Assembly: GCA_964632945.1 (NCBI GenBank)
Contig: CAZWCX010000006.1
Span: forward strand, 1 to 64,000
DNA length: 64,000 nt
Direction: 5' to 3'
Source of the DNA: CAZWCX01 sp964632945
Lineage (GTDB): Bacteria; Planctomycetota; MHYJ01; WSZJ01; CAZWCX01
In this document: positions 18,679-26,863 of the stretch, one piece after another
Position numbering within the stretch: the stretch's first letter is position 1
Layout: every line of letters starts with the position of its first letter
The notes under the pieces: model-generated
What the model was told of the DNA's origin: nothing
The model's input: only the letters and a program-made list of their open reading frames with translations
Databases searched by the model: none
Position numbers and translations under genes: made by a program

Positions 18679-18775
18679 GGGGCACTCCCGTTCGGGGGGT
18701 GTGCGGAGGGTACGGGCTCGTGGGTGGGGCTGTCAAGCCGGGGTCGATTGCCGCGCACGCGGAGGAAAGCAGGGG

Positions 18776-18804
18776 TTCCCCCCGCTCCCGGCGCACGGTA
18801 GAAT
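18776..18804 (+). promoter_or_regulatory. Possible promoter of plus-strand kinase
   Basis: TAGAAT (18799-18804) with a weak -35 TTCCCC (18776-18781) at a 17-nt spacing. On the other strand a perfect TTGACA (18736-18731) points to the zinc-ribbon kinase gene but lacks a good -10. Confidence 0.35.
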
Positions 18805-18854
18805 CAGCCGGACCGCCGCAGACCGTGCCGGACCGCCCGATGGAGTCTCCCGAC

Positions 18855-21395
18855 ATGCCCGAGGAGCCGACCGCCCCCTCCCCCCGGGGGTCCGACGCGC
18901 CCTCTCCCGCGGCGGATTCCCGCGCGGAATCCGCCGGCGTGTCCCCCACGCTCGACTCCGCGGAATCCTTTGCCGATCTGCTGGCCGGCGCGGGCGGTGA
19001 ATCGCTGGTCGGCCGGATGCTGGGGCGCTACCGGCTGATCCGCCGCCTCGGTCAGGGGGGCATGGGCGCCGTCTACCTCGCGGAGGAGACCGACCTGGGC
19101 CGCCAGGTGGCGCTGAAGTTCATCCTCGGCGGGGAGTTCGCGGGACCGGAACAATCGGAACGACTCCTCCGGGAAGCGCGCGCCGGGGCGAAGCTGCGTC
19201 ATCCGGGGATCGTGCCGGTCTACCATGTCGGTCGCTTGGGCGCGCGCCCGTACCTGGCGATGGGGTACGTGGAGGGGCGCACGCTGGCGGAGGTGCTTGA
19301 AGGCGATCCCGCCCCGTCGCCGGCGGAGATCCTGACCTGGATGCGCGGAATCGCCGAGGCGGTCCACCACGCCCACGAGGCCGGGATCATCCACCGGGAC
19401 CTGAAGCCGGGAAACGTGATCATCGACGGGGCCGGCCGGCCGAACGTCCTGGACTTCGGACTCGCGCGGGAATTGAATTCGGTGGAGGCGAGCCGGCTGA
19501 CCGGTTCCGGGCAGATCCTGGGGACGCCGGAGTACATGTCGCCGGAACAGGCCGGCATCGGGGGGGCGCGCGCGGCCGACCGTCGCTCCGACGTCTTCTC
19601 CCTGGGGGTCATCCTTTACCACGCCTGGTCCGGAGTCTCCCCGTTTCGCGCCGAGACGCTGCTGGCGACGCTGGGCAACGTGATCGATCGGGAGCCCGCG
19701 CCGCCGTCGACGGTGCGCGCGCGGGCGGGGAGAACGCTCCCCGCCGGCATCGATGCGCGGGACCTGGACACCCTATGCCTGCGGGCGTTGGAAAAGGACC
19801 CGGCGCTGCGCTATCCCACGGCGCTCGAATTCGGCGAAGACCTGCGGCGGTGTCAAGAGGGAGAGCCGGTCCGCGCCCGCTCGGTCACCTCCTCGCAGCG
19901 CATGATGCGGAAGATGAGGCGTCAACGCCCGCTCGTCGCCGGGGTGTTGACGGGAATCATCGGCCTGGCGCTGCTGGCGGGTCTGGGATGGCGGCTGCGC
20001 GCGCGCTCGATGGAGGCGGCGGCCGCCGCCGAACGCGAGCAGGCGGCGCGGCGCGAGGCGGACGCCGTCCGGGCTCGCGAAGAGGCGACGCGCGCCCGCG
20101 CCGCGGCGCTCGAACCCTACGTTGAGCGGGCCCGCAAGGACCTGAGCTACCTCAAGGCGTACAAGGACCAGGTTCCGCCCGACGTGGTCCTTCGCAAGCT
20201 GGCGGATGCACAGGAGGCGATGGACCAGGCCCGGGAGATCGACCCGGAATCCCCCGCCGTGCTGCTCGTGGAGGGACAGATCCTGGCGCGCCAAGGCCGG
20301 TACGAGGAAGCCGAGGAGCGATACCGGCGGGCCATGGCCGCGGACCCGGAGGCGATCGACCCGATCCTTCACGTGGCCGATATGATGCTGCATCGCGTCC
20401 TGTCCGCCGAGGGGGGCGACGACTCATCCGCGGCCGATCGGGCGGCCTGGTGCGCCGAGCTCGCGCAGATCGGCGGCAACGATCGGTTGCGATACGCGCG
20501 CCCCGCCGAGGCCGCCGTCCTGCGGACGCTGGCGGAGGCGGGCGGGCGGCTCGGGCCGGAGGTGCTGCCGGGGCTGGAGCGGGCGATCGAGGATGATCCT
20601 CAGTTCCACGTCGCCCTCACCCTCATCGCGCACGTGCTGCATCGGGAGAAACGATATCCCGAGGCCCTCGCGCGGGCCGAGCAGGCGGCGCAGGTCAATC
20701 CCCATCAAGCGCACCCGTGGTTCCTGCTGGCGGACTCCCTTCGCGCGCTGGGCCGCTACGGCGACATGATCGACCCGCTCACCCGCGCACTCGAACGGGT
20801 CCCCGACGATCCCGACTTGCTCTTTCTTCGCGCGGTGGCCTGGGCGAGGACGCAGCGGGCGGCGGAGGCGGTTCGCGACCTGGACCGGGCCCTGCGGAAG
20901 CGCCCGGACTGGCTGGAGGCGCTCGCCAACCGCGCGCTGGCGCGCCGGGAGACCGGGGATGCGGCCGGCTACGCCGCCGACGCCCGGCGACTGCTGGAGC
21001 TGCAGCCGGGCCATCGCGTGGGGATCGAGCAACAGGCGTGGGACCGGTTGGGGGCCGGGGATTTGGACGGGGCAGTCGGGCTGCTGCGGGAACTGCGGGC
21101 GCGGGAACCTCTCGGGGCTTCGGCGTCCCTCTGTCTCGCCTATGCCCTGGGCGGCCTGGATCGCACGGACGAGGCGGTGGCCGTGCTGGAAGAAGCCGCC
21201 GTCCGGAATCCGCAGGACGCCTGGGTCGCGATCAACCTCCGCTATACGCGCGGCATCGCGTTTGCGGAACAGGGGAGATACGCCGAGGCGCGGGAACTCC
21301 TGACGGCCGTGGCCGAAGACCCACGCTCCGGAGATCTGGGCGCCCGGGCGCGCACCGTGATCGCGCGGATCCAGGAACAGGAGGGAGGGAAGTAG
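18855..21395 (+). CDS. PknB-type Ser/Thr kinase with membrane segment and TPR tail
   Basis: 846 residues from the ATG at 18855, chosen because GGAG ends 9 nt upstream; an in-frame ATG at 18840 is the alternative. A short acidic/Pro-rich N-terminus leads to a kinase domain (about 55-330) with LGQGGMGAVYLAEE, VALKF, HRDLKPGN (His180), DFGLARE and EYMSPEQAG. A membrane helix (about residues 365-388, VAGVLTGIIGLALLAGLG) is followed by an Ala/Glu/Arg coiled coil and at least eight TPR-like repeats (LLVEGQILARQGRYEEAEERYRRAMAADP type). This architecture is typical of planctomycete sensor kinases, with a cytosolic kinase and an external repeat domain. All catalytic motifs are intact. Confidence 0.94.
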   Translation: MPEEPTAPSPRGSDAPSPAADSRAESAGVSPTLDSAESFADLLAGAGGESLVGRMLGRYRLIRRLGQGGMGAVYLAEETDLGRQVALKFILGGEFAGPEQSERLLREARAGAKLRHPGIVPVYHVGRLGARPYLAMGYVEGRTLAEVLEGDPAPSPAEILTWMRGIAEAVHHAHEAGIIHRDLKPGNVIIDGAGRPNVLDFGLARELNSVEASRLTGSGQILGTPEYMSPEQAGIGGARAADRRSDVFSLGVILYHAWSGVSPFRAETLLATLGNVIDREPAPPSTVRARAGRTLPAGIDARDLDTLCLRALEKDPALRYPTALEFGEDLRRCQEGEPVRARSVTSSQRMMRKMRRQRPLVAGVLTGIIGLALLAGLGWRLRARSMEAAAAAEREQAARREADAVRAREEATRARAAALEPYVERARKDLSYLKAYKDQVPPDVVLRKLADAQEAMDQAREIDPESPAVLLVEGQILARQGRYEEAEERYRRAMAADPEAIDPILHVADMMLHRVLSAEGGDDSSAADRAAWCAELAQIGGNDRLRYARPAEAAVLRTLAEAGGRLGPEVLPGLERAIEDDPQFHVALTLIAHVLHREKRYPEALARAEQAAQVNPHQAHPWFLLADSLRALGRYGDMIDPLTRALERVPDDPDLLFLRAVAWARTQRAAEAVRDLDRALRKRPDWLEALANRALARRETGDAAGYAADARRLLELQPGHRVGIEQQAWDRLGAGDLDGAVGLLRELRAREPLGASASLCLAYALGGLDRTDEAVAVLEEAAVRNPQDAWVAINLRYTRGIAFAEQGRYAEARELLTAVAEDPRSGDLGARARTVIARIQEQEGGK

Positions 21396-21454
21396 CCCTT
21401 CGCCCGCCCCGGTGCGCCGACGCTTCCGGACTTCCCGCGCCGCCCCCCCGCGCC

Positions 21455-21511
21455 TCAGACCGGGATGTTCCCGCGGCACTCCGGGCAGATGAGGAAATGG
21501 AGCGGCGGCAT
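21455..21511 (-). CDS. Possible 18-residue CPEC microprotein
   Basis: A minimal frame encodes MPPLHFLICPECRGNIPV, a CxxC knuckle followed by Arg-Gly, as in the first half of a zinc ribbon. An in-frame GTG four codons upstream could also start it. It lies 78 nt downstream of the methyltransferase gene on the same strand. It may be a real microprotein, the remnant of a larger zinc-ribbon gene, or chance; there is no clear Shine-Dalgarno sequence. Confidence 0.2.
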   Translation of the reverse strand: MPPLHFLICPECRGNIPV

Positions 21512-21589
21512 GCGCGCGCGCACCGCGTGACGACATCAGGCGGAGTGGCGGCCTGCTGCGTCAGGGCGGATCCGCGTCCGCCCGCGCCA

Positions 21590-22375
21590 TCAGCGACGGC
21601 GCGCGACCAGGCGCACGAAGCCAAGGTACGCGCCCGCGTCCGCTTCCAGGGCTTCCGCATCCGAGGGGAACGGGTTCTTCCCCGTCCCCTCGAGCGCGCG
21701 TTCCCACTGCAGCCAGTGTCGCCAGCCGTCCGGCATCGTGTCGGCGAGTTCGAGGTCGACCAGGCCGGTGCGGGACCAGTGCTTCTCCCACCACTCCCGG
21801 GTATGAAAGCTGCCGCACTCCGCCGGAACCCAGAAGACTCCTCCGGATCGTTGCGGGCGCGCGAGGTGCTCGGGCACCGGGCCGTCGAAGTCCCGCATCA
21901 GGGCGGGCACGACGATGCCGATCCGGCCGCCGGGTTTGACGAAGCGGGAGAAGTACTTCAGGTAGGTGTCCGAGGTGCCGTAATAGTGATACGAGTCGAA
22001 CGAGACGATCGCGTCGAAGAAGTCCTCGGCGTAGGGCAGCGCATGGGCCTCGGCGCGCAGCGGAAAGATCCGGTTCTGCAGGCCTTGGGCGCAGATCATC
22101 CGCCAGTTGTCTCCGGGCGCGATCCAGAGATCATTCGCCCAGACGCGCACGCCGTATTCGCGGGCGAGAAAGACGCTCGACAGGCACTTGCCGCAACCCA
22201 TGTCGAGGATCCGCATCTCCGCGTTCAGGTCCATGGCCGGACCGAGCCATTCGGTCAGCCACAACGCATTGGGTCCCATCTGGTGTTCGGCCACCCAGTG
22301 GGCGTCGTACCGGCTGGAGATCGGGAAGGCGGGATTGGCGAGCCGGGCGGCAAGGTCGGGCGTGGAATCGGGCAC
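21590..22375 (-). CDS. Class I SAM-dependent methyltransferase
   Basis: 261 residues. Motif I (ILDMGCGKCLSSVFLARE) binds SAM. VRVWANDLW matches motif II and ALPYAEDFFDAIVSFDSYHYYG the motif III/IV region. FVKPGGRIGIVVP is the post-motif. C-terminal aromatic and Trp-rich segments (WWEKHWSRTGLV, WRHWLQWERALEG) probably shape the acceptor site. The substrate is unknown; small-molecule acceptors are more likely than RNA. AGAGAGG lies about 13 nt before the ATG. It converges with the TPR kinase gene. Confidence 0.88.
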   Translation of the reverse strand: MPDSTPDLAARLANPAFPISSRYDAHWVAEHQMGPNALWLTEWLGPAMDLNAEMRILDMGCGKCLSSVFLAREYGVRVWANDLWIAPGDNWRMICAQGLQNRIFPLRAEAHALPYAEDFFDAIVSFDSYHYYGTSDTYLKYFSRFVKPGGRIGIVVPALMRDFDGPVPEHLARPQRSGGVFWVPAECGSFHTREWWEKHWSRTGLVDLELADTMPDGWRHWLQWERALEGTGKNPFPSDAEALEADAGAYLGFVRLVARRR

Positions 22376-22430
22376 CGCAGGCCTCTCTTGGCCGGGGACG
22401 ATAGAGGGTCGTGGAAACGCGCCGCCGCGA

Positions 22431-22742
22431 TCAGCGCGGCCTGGCTGAGCCCGCCGTAGGCGCTCCCGCCGCGTCGAGCGAGGGCTTCGGGTTCTCCGGT
22501 GGGGGAGCCGGGGTGGGCGTTGGCGTCGGGCGCAGGGACCGGTCCCCCCCGGCGCGCGCCCGGACGCTTTCTTTCCACCGGCGCAAGGACACGGCGATCG
22601 TGGGGCGGGCGATCCAGGGGAGCGCGCGCTCGGATCGGACCCGCCCCGGCGCCCGGGAGGCCGCCAGCGCCTCCAGCCGGTCGAGTCCCGTCGGCCACGC
22701 TCGGTCCAGGCCGACGATCAGGCGCCGTAACCCCAGGGTCAT
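22431..22742 (-). CDS. Hypothetical small basic protein (doubtful)
   Basis: A 103-codon frame downstream of the small membrane protein gene, 30 nt after its stop. The product is basic (Arg-rich, with LRRWKESVRARAGG) and ends in a Pro/Ala-rich tail (PTPTPTPAPPPENP). No family is recognised. A 15-nt perfect dyad (TCTCGAG-A-CTCGAGA, 22744-22758) lies directly before the start codon and would mask it in RNA. Support comes only from operon position and lack of a better frame. Confidence 0.35.
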   Translation of the reverse strand: MTLGLRRLIVGLDRAWPTGLDRLEALAASRAPGRVRSERALPWIARPTIAVSLRRWKESVRARAGGDRSLRPTPTPTPAPPPENPKPSLDAAGAPTAGSARPR

Positions 22743-22772
22743 CTCTCGAGACTCGAGAAACCCGATGCGGAA

Positions 22773-23096
22773 TCACCCGCCGCTCGGTTTCGTGTGCTCG
22801 AAGGGTCCCAGCCAGTCGTGGCGCAAGCACTCGAGGCCGTAGGTGGACGCGAGATGGCGGGATGCAGCCGTGGACTCGACCCGCGTGGCGGGGAGAAGCG
22901 GACCGAAACCCAGGGCGGGTCTCTCCACGCGCACCTGCTTTCGGGCGCAGTTCGCGCAGAACGACTCCTGGAACGGCGGGCGGGTCGTCTCGAGGAGGGC
23001 ATAGTGCGCCGCGGTGAGAGCGGTGGGGATGAGCAGGAGGGCCCACAGGCGGATGCGCGGGAGGCGAAGGCCGCGTTGGGTCGACGGCAACGACAT
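22773..23096 (-). CDS. Small single-pass membrane protein with CxxC
   Basis: 107 residues from the ATG at 23096 (MSLPST); longer starts to 23159 are possible but would sit on the promoter. One membrane helix (about residues 15-36, LWALLLIPTALTAAHYALLE) is followed by an external part with FCANCARKQ, which could bind a metal or form a disulphide. The C-terminus holds another Cys (YGLECLRHDW). The family is unknown. It is preceded by a promoter (23130-23159). Confidence 0.6.
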   Translation of the reverse strand: MSLPSTQRGLRLPRIRLWALLLIPTALTAAHYALLETTRPPFQESFCANCARKQVRVERPALGFGPLLPATRVESTAASRHLASTYGLECLRHDWLGPFEHTKPSGG

Positions 23097-23129
23097 CGGG
23101 GCACCCCCGCGAACACGCACCATGCAGCG

Positions 23130-23159
23130 AGTATAGTGAAACGGAAGGGCGGGGGGCAA
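23130..23159 (-). promoter_or_regulatory. Promoter of small membrane protein gene
   Basis: On the minus strand TTGCCC (23159-23154), an 18-nt spacer and TATACT (23135-23130). The predicted start is near 23123. Confidence 0.5.
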
Positions 23160-23232
23160 GGGCGGGGAGGAAGTCGGGGCCGCGTTCCGCAGGCGGCCGC
23201 ACCGGGGATCGGAAGCGGGCGAGACGCCGGGC

Positions 23233-23261
23233 TTGACTTCCGCGGTCCGGCGCGGGAAAAT
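23233..23261 (+). promoter_or_regulatory. Promoter of tRNA-Arg
   Basis: TTGACT (23233-23238), a 17-nt spacer and GAAAAT (23256-23261), 13 nt before the tRNA. Confidence 0.55.
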
Positions 23262-23274
23262 GACCCTACCGAAT

Positions 23275-23348
23275 GCGCCCGTAGCTCAATTGGATAGAGT
23301 AGCGGGCTTCGAACCCGATGGTTGGAGGTTCAAGTCCTCCCGGGCGCA
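23275..23348 (+). tRNA. tRNA-Arg (TCG)
   Basis: Cloverleaf with acceptor GCGCCCG/CGGGCGC and D stem GCTC/GAGT. The anticodon loop CTTCGAA carries anticodon TCG, which reads CGA. The T stem is GGAGG/CCTCC with TTCAAGT. The first anticodon-stem pair is a G-A mismatch. The discriminator is A and CCA is not encoded. Confidence 0.93.
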
Positions 23349-23435
23349 CTTCGTCCCCCCTCCGCCGGTTCGCTCCGCCGGTCGCCCGCGCGGCCCGGCC
23401 GAAACCGGTTCGACTTCGGCGCGACGCCCCTCCGG

Positions 23436-24584
23436 TCAGACGGCGAACCGTTGCTCGCGCGGGCGCGCTGCGGCGCCGAGCGCCGACTCGATCCACCCGC
23501 CGCCGAGCACGACCTCCTGGTCGTAGAACACCGCGGCCTGCCCCGGAGTCACGGCCCGTTGCGGCCGTTCGAAGCGGAGTTCGACGGCGCCGTCGTTTCG
23601 GATTTCGAGGGTCGCCGGAACCGCGGCGCTCCGGGCGCGGATCTTCACGCGGCAAGGGAGCGGGCGCCCCGGGGCCGGCGCATCGATGCTCACCCAGTTG
23701 ACCTCGGTCGCGACGAGGCCGGTCGACAGGAGGTCATCCTCGAATCCCACGACGACCTCGTTGGTCGCCGCGTCCAGGCGCACGACGTACGCGGGCCGTC
23801 CGAGGGCGAGTCCGAGGCCGTGACGCTGGCCGACGGTGAAGTGCTGGATCCCGGCATGGGTTCCGAGCGCCCGCCCGTCGAGATCGACCATCCGCCCCGG
23901 CGGCCGCGCCGCCGCTTCGGCGGGCACTCCTCGCTCCGCCGCGCGACCGGCCAGGAATGCGCGGTAGTCATTGTCGGGGACGAAGCAGATCTCCATGCTC
24001 TCCGCCTTCTCCGAGGTCGGCAGCCCATAGGCCCGAGCCAACTCCCGGACGCGCGTCTTGGTCAGGCCCCCGAGCGGCAGGCGGGTGCGCGCCAGCTGGC
24101 GCGGAGAGAGCGGGAAGAGGACGTACGACTGGTCCTTGTCGGCGTCGACCGCGCGCAGGAGCCGGGGGCGACCGCCGGCGTCGTCGCGGCGGGCGTAGTG
24201 GCCGGTGGCAACGCCATCCGCGCCGATCGCGTCGGCATAGTCGAGCAGGAGACCGAACTTGAGATCCCGGTTGCACCGGACGCACGGGTTCGGCGTGCGG
24301 CCGCGATAGTACTCGTCCGCGAAGTAGTCGATGAGGCGGCCGAACGCCTCCTCGAAATTGACCGAGTAGAACGGCACCCCGAGCGCGTCGGCTACGCGCC
24401 GCGCATCGTTGGCGTCATTCAGGCTGCAGCAGGATCCGCTCTGCGGCACGCCGTCCTCGCGGTACGCGCCGTTGCGCATGAAGAGGCCGACGACGTCGTG
24501 TCCTTCGTCGCGGAGCAGCGCGGCCGCGACGGAGCTGTCGACTCCTCCGCTCATTGCCACCACGATCCGGCGCTTTTCCGACAC
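23436..24584 (-). CDS. mnmA: tRNA-uridine 2-sulfurtransferase MnmA
   Basis: 382 residues from the GTG at 24584, chosen because GGGAG lies about 6 nt upstream and the product begins as MnmA usually does (VSEKRRIVVAMSGGVDSSVAAALL). The SGGVDSS PP-loop binds ATP. GSCCSLNDANDARRVAD and NPCVRCNRDLKFG hold the catalytic and second Cys. GHYARRDD, KDQSYVLFPL and ESMEICFVPDNDYRAFL are further MnmA signatures. HFTVGQRHGLGLALGRP marks the C-terminal domain. The enzyme makes s2U34 in tRNA-Lys, -Glu and -Gln using sulphur from cysteine desulphurase relays; no sulphur-relay gene is adjacent. Confidence 0.96.
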   Translation of the reverse strand: MSEKRRIVVAMSGGVDSSVAAALLRDEGHDVVGLFMRNGAYREDGVPQSGSCCSLNDANDARRVADALGVPFYSVNFEEAFGRLIDYFADEYYRGRTPNPCVRCNRDLKFGLLLDYADAIGADGVATGHYARRDDAGGRPRLLRAVDADKDQSYVLFPLSPRQLARTRLPLGGLTKTRVRELARAYGLPTSEKAESMEICFVPDNDYRAFLAGRAAERGVPAEAAARPPGRMVDLDGRALGTHAGIQHFTVGQRHGLGLALGRPAYVVRLDAATNEVVVGFEDDLLSTGLVATEVNWVSIDAPAPGRPLPCRVKIRARSAAVPATLEIRNDGAVELRFERPQRAVTPGQAAVFYDQEVVLGGGWIESALGAAARPREQRFAV

Positions 24585-24710
24585 GACGAACTCCCGCGGT
24601 TCGCGCGGACCCGGGGGCACTCCGATGCGCCGGCCGGGATCCGCGGCAGGGAACCCGCCCAGCATACCGTCCGCGGCGTGGGTGCGCAATCCCGGGACGC
24701 GGGATGCGGG

Positions 24711-25292
24711 TCACGGACGGTGAATCATGCGCGTTCGCCACAGGACGAAGAGCGCGACCCCGGCGGCCAGCGCCAGCCCGAAGGCGAGGATCAGGACGGG
24801 CCCGCGCCCCCGCCCGGACGGGGGCGGCAGCCCGCGCCACCAACCTCCCGTGAGGGCGCCGCCGAGGAGTGCGGCGGGACCCAGATAGAGCGAGAGATAG
24901 AAGATCAGGTGAAACCGGAATCGCCAGCCCTCCGTGTGCCCGTCTTCCGGCCAGAGCCGCATCCCCGCCGCGGCAAGGTGGGCCCCCGTGGCGCCGAGCC
25001 AGAGCAGCGCGAGTCCGGCCGCACCGGCGGCCACCCCCTTCCAGCGGCCTTCGACGTATCCCAGCGGCGGGAGCGACCAGAGCGCCAGCGAGGAGGCGAG
25101 CCCCAGTCCCGCTCCGATCCCGCCGAGCCACAGCGCCGTCCAATAGTGAATCGCCCACAATCCCCCGGTCGCGGGTGCCGCGACGAGCCACTGCAGGTAG
25201 GCGTAAAAGAGGGTTGGAAACGCAGCGGCGACCAGCCAGGCGCCCATGGAGCGGAGGGTTCGTCCGGACAGGGAAAGGGCGGGCGCGGACAT
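24711..25292 (-). CDS. Multi-pass membrane protein of unknown function
   Basis: 193 residues from the ATG at 25292; GGAG with a 6-nt spacer precedes it, and an upstream ATG at 25304 is less likely. Five hydrophobic segments are visible (around residues 15-35, 40-68, 85-108, 128-150 and 165-185). A polar His/Glu loop (MRLWPEDGHTEGWRFRFH) precedes the fourth. No transporter or enzyme signature is recognised. It lies 126 nt upstream of mnmA on the same strand. Confidence 0.7.
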   Translation of the reverse strand: MSAPALSLSGRTLRSMGAWLVAAAFPTLFYAYLQWLVAAPATGGLWAIHYWTALWLGGIGAGLGLASSLALWSLPPLGYVEGRWKGVAAGAAGLALLWLGATGAHLAAAGMRLWPEDGHTEGWRFRFHLIFYLSLYLGPAALLGGALTGGWWRGLPPPSGRGRGPVLILAFGLALAAGVALFVLWRTRMIHRP

Positions 25293-25598
25293 CGACGACT
25301 CCATGCGGGCCGGGATCGTGCCGAAGCGGGTGGATCCCCGCCGGATCCGACGACGAACCTCGACGCGTGGGTGAGGACGCGGGCAGTATATCCTTCGCGC
25401 GCAGCGGGGGGAGTATCGAAATCGTTGGGTCCGGGGCGGGGGGGGCGACGGCCGGGAAAAGGGCCGGAACGTATGGTCTTGGGGTTCGACGGCGTCCCCG
25501 CAAAATCCGTAGGTCGGCTCCTCCGTAGCCGCTATAATCCGGGACCGTTGTCCCCGGCCCTGCGAGTTCGCCTCGCTCTCCGCGAGTCTCCGGTCGCC
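25293..25598. other. 306-nt intergenic region with divergent promoter-like boxes
   Basis: No gene is seen. TATACT on the minus strand (25390-25385) could serve the membrane protein gene, and a perfect TATAAT on the plus strand (25533-25538) could serve the SpoIID-like gene. Neither has a convincing -35 box. No hairpin or repeat is obvious. Confidence 0.5.
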
Positions 25599-26828
25599 AT
25601 GCCCGAATTCATCCTCCAGACGCTGCAGAGCGCCGCGCGCCTCGCGCTCGCGGGTGCCATCGTCATCCTCGCGTTCGTCGTCTACGGCTTCTTCCGAAGA
25701 CCCGCGCCGCCTCCGTTGCTGGCCATGGACGGACGCGTCGGCCCGCCGCTGGTGACCGTGTCGCTTGGCGCGGCCCACAACGTCAAGCAGGTCCACATCG
25801 GCTGCGACGGGCCCTATGAGGTGACGTCGTGGCCGCGCGCCGCCAGCGTGTCGGTGGGGGACGTGCTTGCCGGCATCCCCATTTCTTCGCAGGGGACCGA
25901 CCTCTTCTTCGGCAGCGCCAATCTGCAGTCGTCCGAAATTCGCCTGACGCCCACGCGGGGGGGATCGGTATCCGTCGACGGCCGGCGCTACGCCGGGATC
26001 CTGCGCGTCGTCCGCTCCGGGGAGCTCGTTTCCGCCTACAACGAGCTCGACCTCGAATCGTACCTCGAGGGCGTGCTCGGCGCGGAGATGATGCTCAACT
26101 GGAACGACGCGGCGCTGGAGGCGCAGGCGATCATCGCGCGCACGTATGCCCTCTACTCCATCAATCAGGCGCAGCGGGCGACCGGCAAGAGCAATCCGGC
26201 GCTGCCCGACGACGTGCAGGCCCAGGTCTACCAGGGGCTTTCCGTGCGGACGCCGCGGGCGATCGAGATCGTGCGCCGGACCCGCGGGATGGTGCTCATC
26301 CACGGCGGCGCGCTCATCCGCACGCTGTTCCACAGCACGTGCGGAGGCGGAACGGAGCCGGGGTATCTCTATTTCGACGTCCCGGACATCGCGCCGCTGA
26401 TGGGACGACCGTGCCCCTATTGCGCGAAGAGCCCGCACCTGAAGTGGCGGGCGTCGTACACCAAGAAGGAAATGGGGGCGCTTTTGGCGGCCTGGAATCC
26501 GGGCGAGAAGCCGATCGCGCAACTGGCGGTGGTCCACACCGCCCCCGGCGGGCGCATCACCCAACTGAGCTTCTCGACCGCCGGCGGGGTGCAGGGCCGC
26601 ACCCTGCCGGCGAACGAGTTCCGCCTCGCCCTGGGTCCCGGGCGCCTGCGCAGCACGTGGTTCACGTTCGTCGACAAGGGGGCCGCCATCGAATTCGAAG
26701 GCCGTGGCTGGGGCCATGGCGTCGGCCTGTGCCAATACGGGGCCAAGGAGATGGGGGACGGCCGGATCGGCAGCCTCGACATCCTTCGCTTCTACTATCC
26801 GGACGCCGACGTGGTCCGAATCTACTAG
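25599..26828 (+). CDS. SpoIID/LytB-domain cell-wall protein
   Basis: 409 residues from the ATG at 25599. An N-terminal membrane helix (about residues 12-34) precedes a domain with SpoIID/LytB features: LDLESYLEGVLGAEMMLNWNDAALEAQAIIARTYAL (catalytic Glu region), FHSTCGGGTEP and GRGWGHGVGLCQYGAKEM. SpoIID proteins are lytic transglycosylases acting on denuded glycan strands. Family members outside sporulating bacteria are thought to remodel peptidoglycan. An extra CPYC pair (RPCPYCAKSPHLKWRASY) is inserted. Tgt follows 35 nt downstream. Confidence 0.9.
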   Translation: MPEFILQTLQSAARLALAGAIVILAFVVYGFFRRPAPPPLLAMDGRVGPPLVTVSLGAAHNVKQVHIGCDGPYEVTSWPRAASVSVGDVLAGIPISSQGTDLFFGSANLQSSEIRLTPTRGGSVSVDGRRYAGILRVVRSGELVSAYNELDLESYLEGVLGAEMMLNWNDAALEAQAIIARTYALYSINQAQRATGKSNPALPDDVQAQVYQGLSVRTPRAIEIVRRTRGMVLIHGGALIRTLFHSTCGGGTEPGYLYFDVPDIAPLMGRPCPYCAKSPHLKWRASYTKKEMGALLAAWNPGEKPIAQLAVVHTAPGGRITQLSFSTAGGVQGRTLPANEFRLALGPGRLRSTWFTFVDKGAAIEFEGRGWGHGVGLCQYGAKEMGDGRIGSLDILRFYYPDADVVRIY

Positions 26829-26863
26829 CCGCCGCTCCGGCCCTGCCGGGCCGCAGGAGCCCG

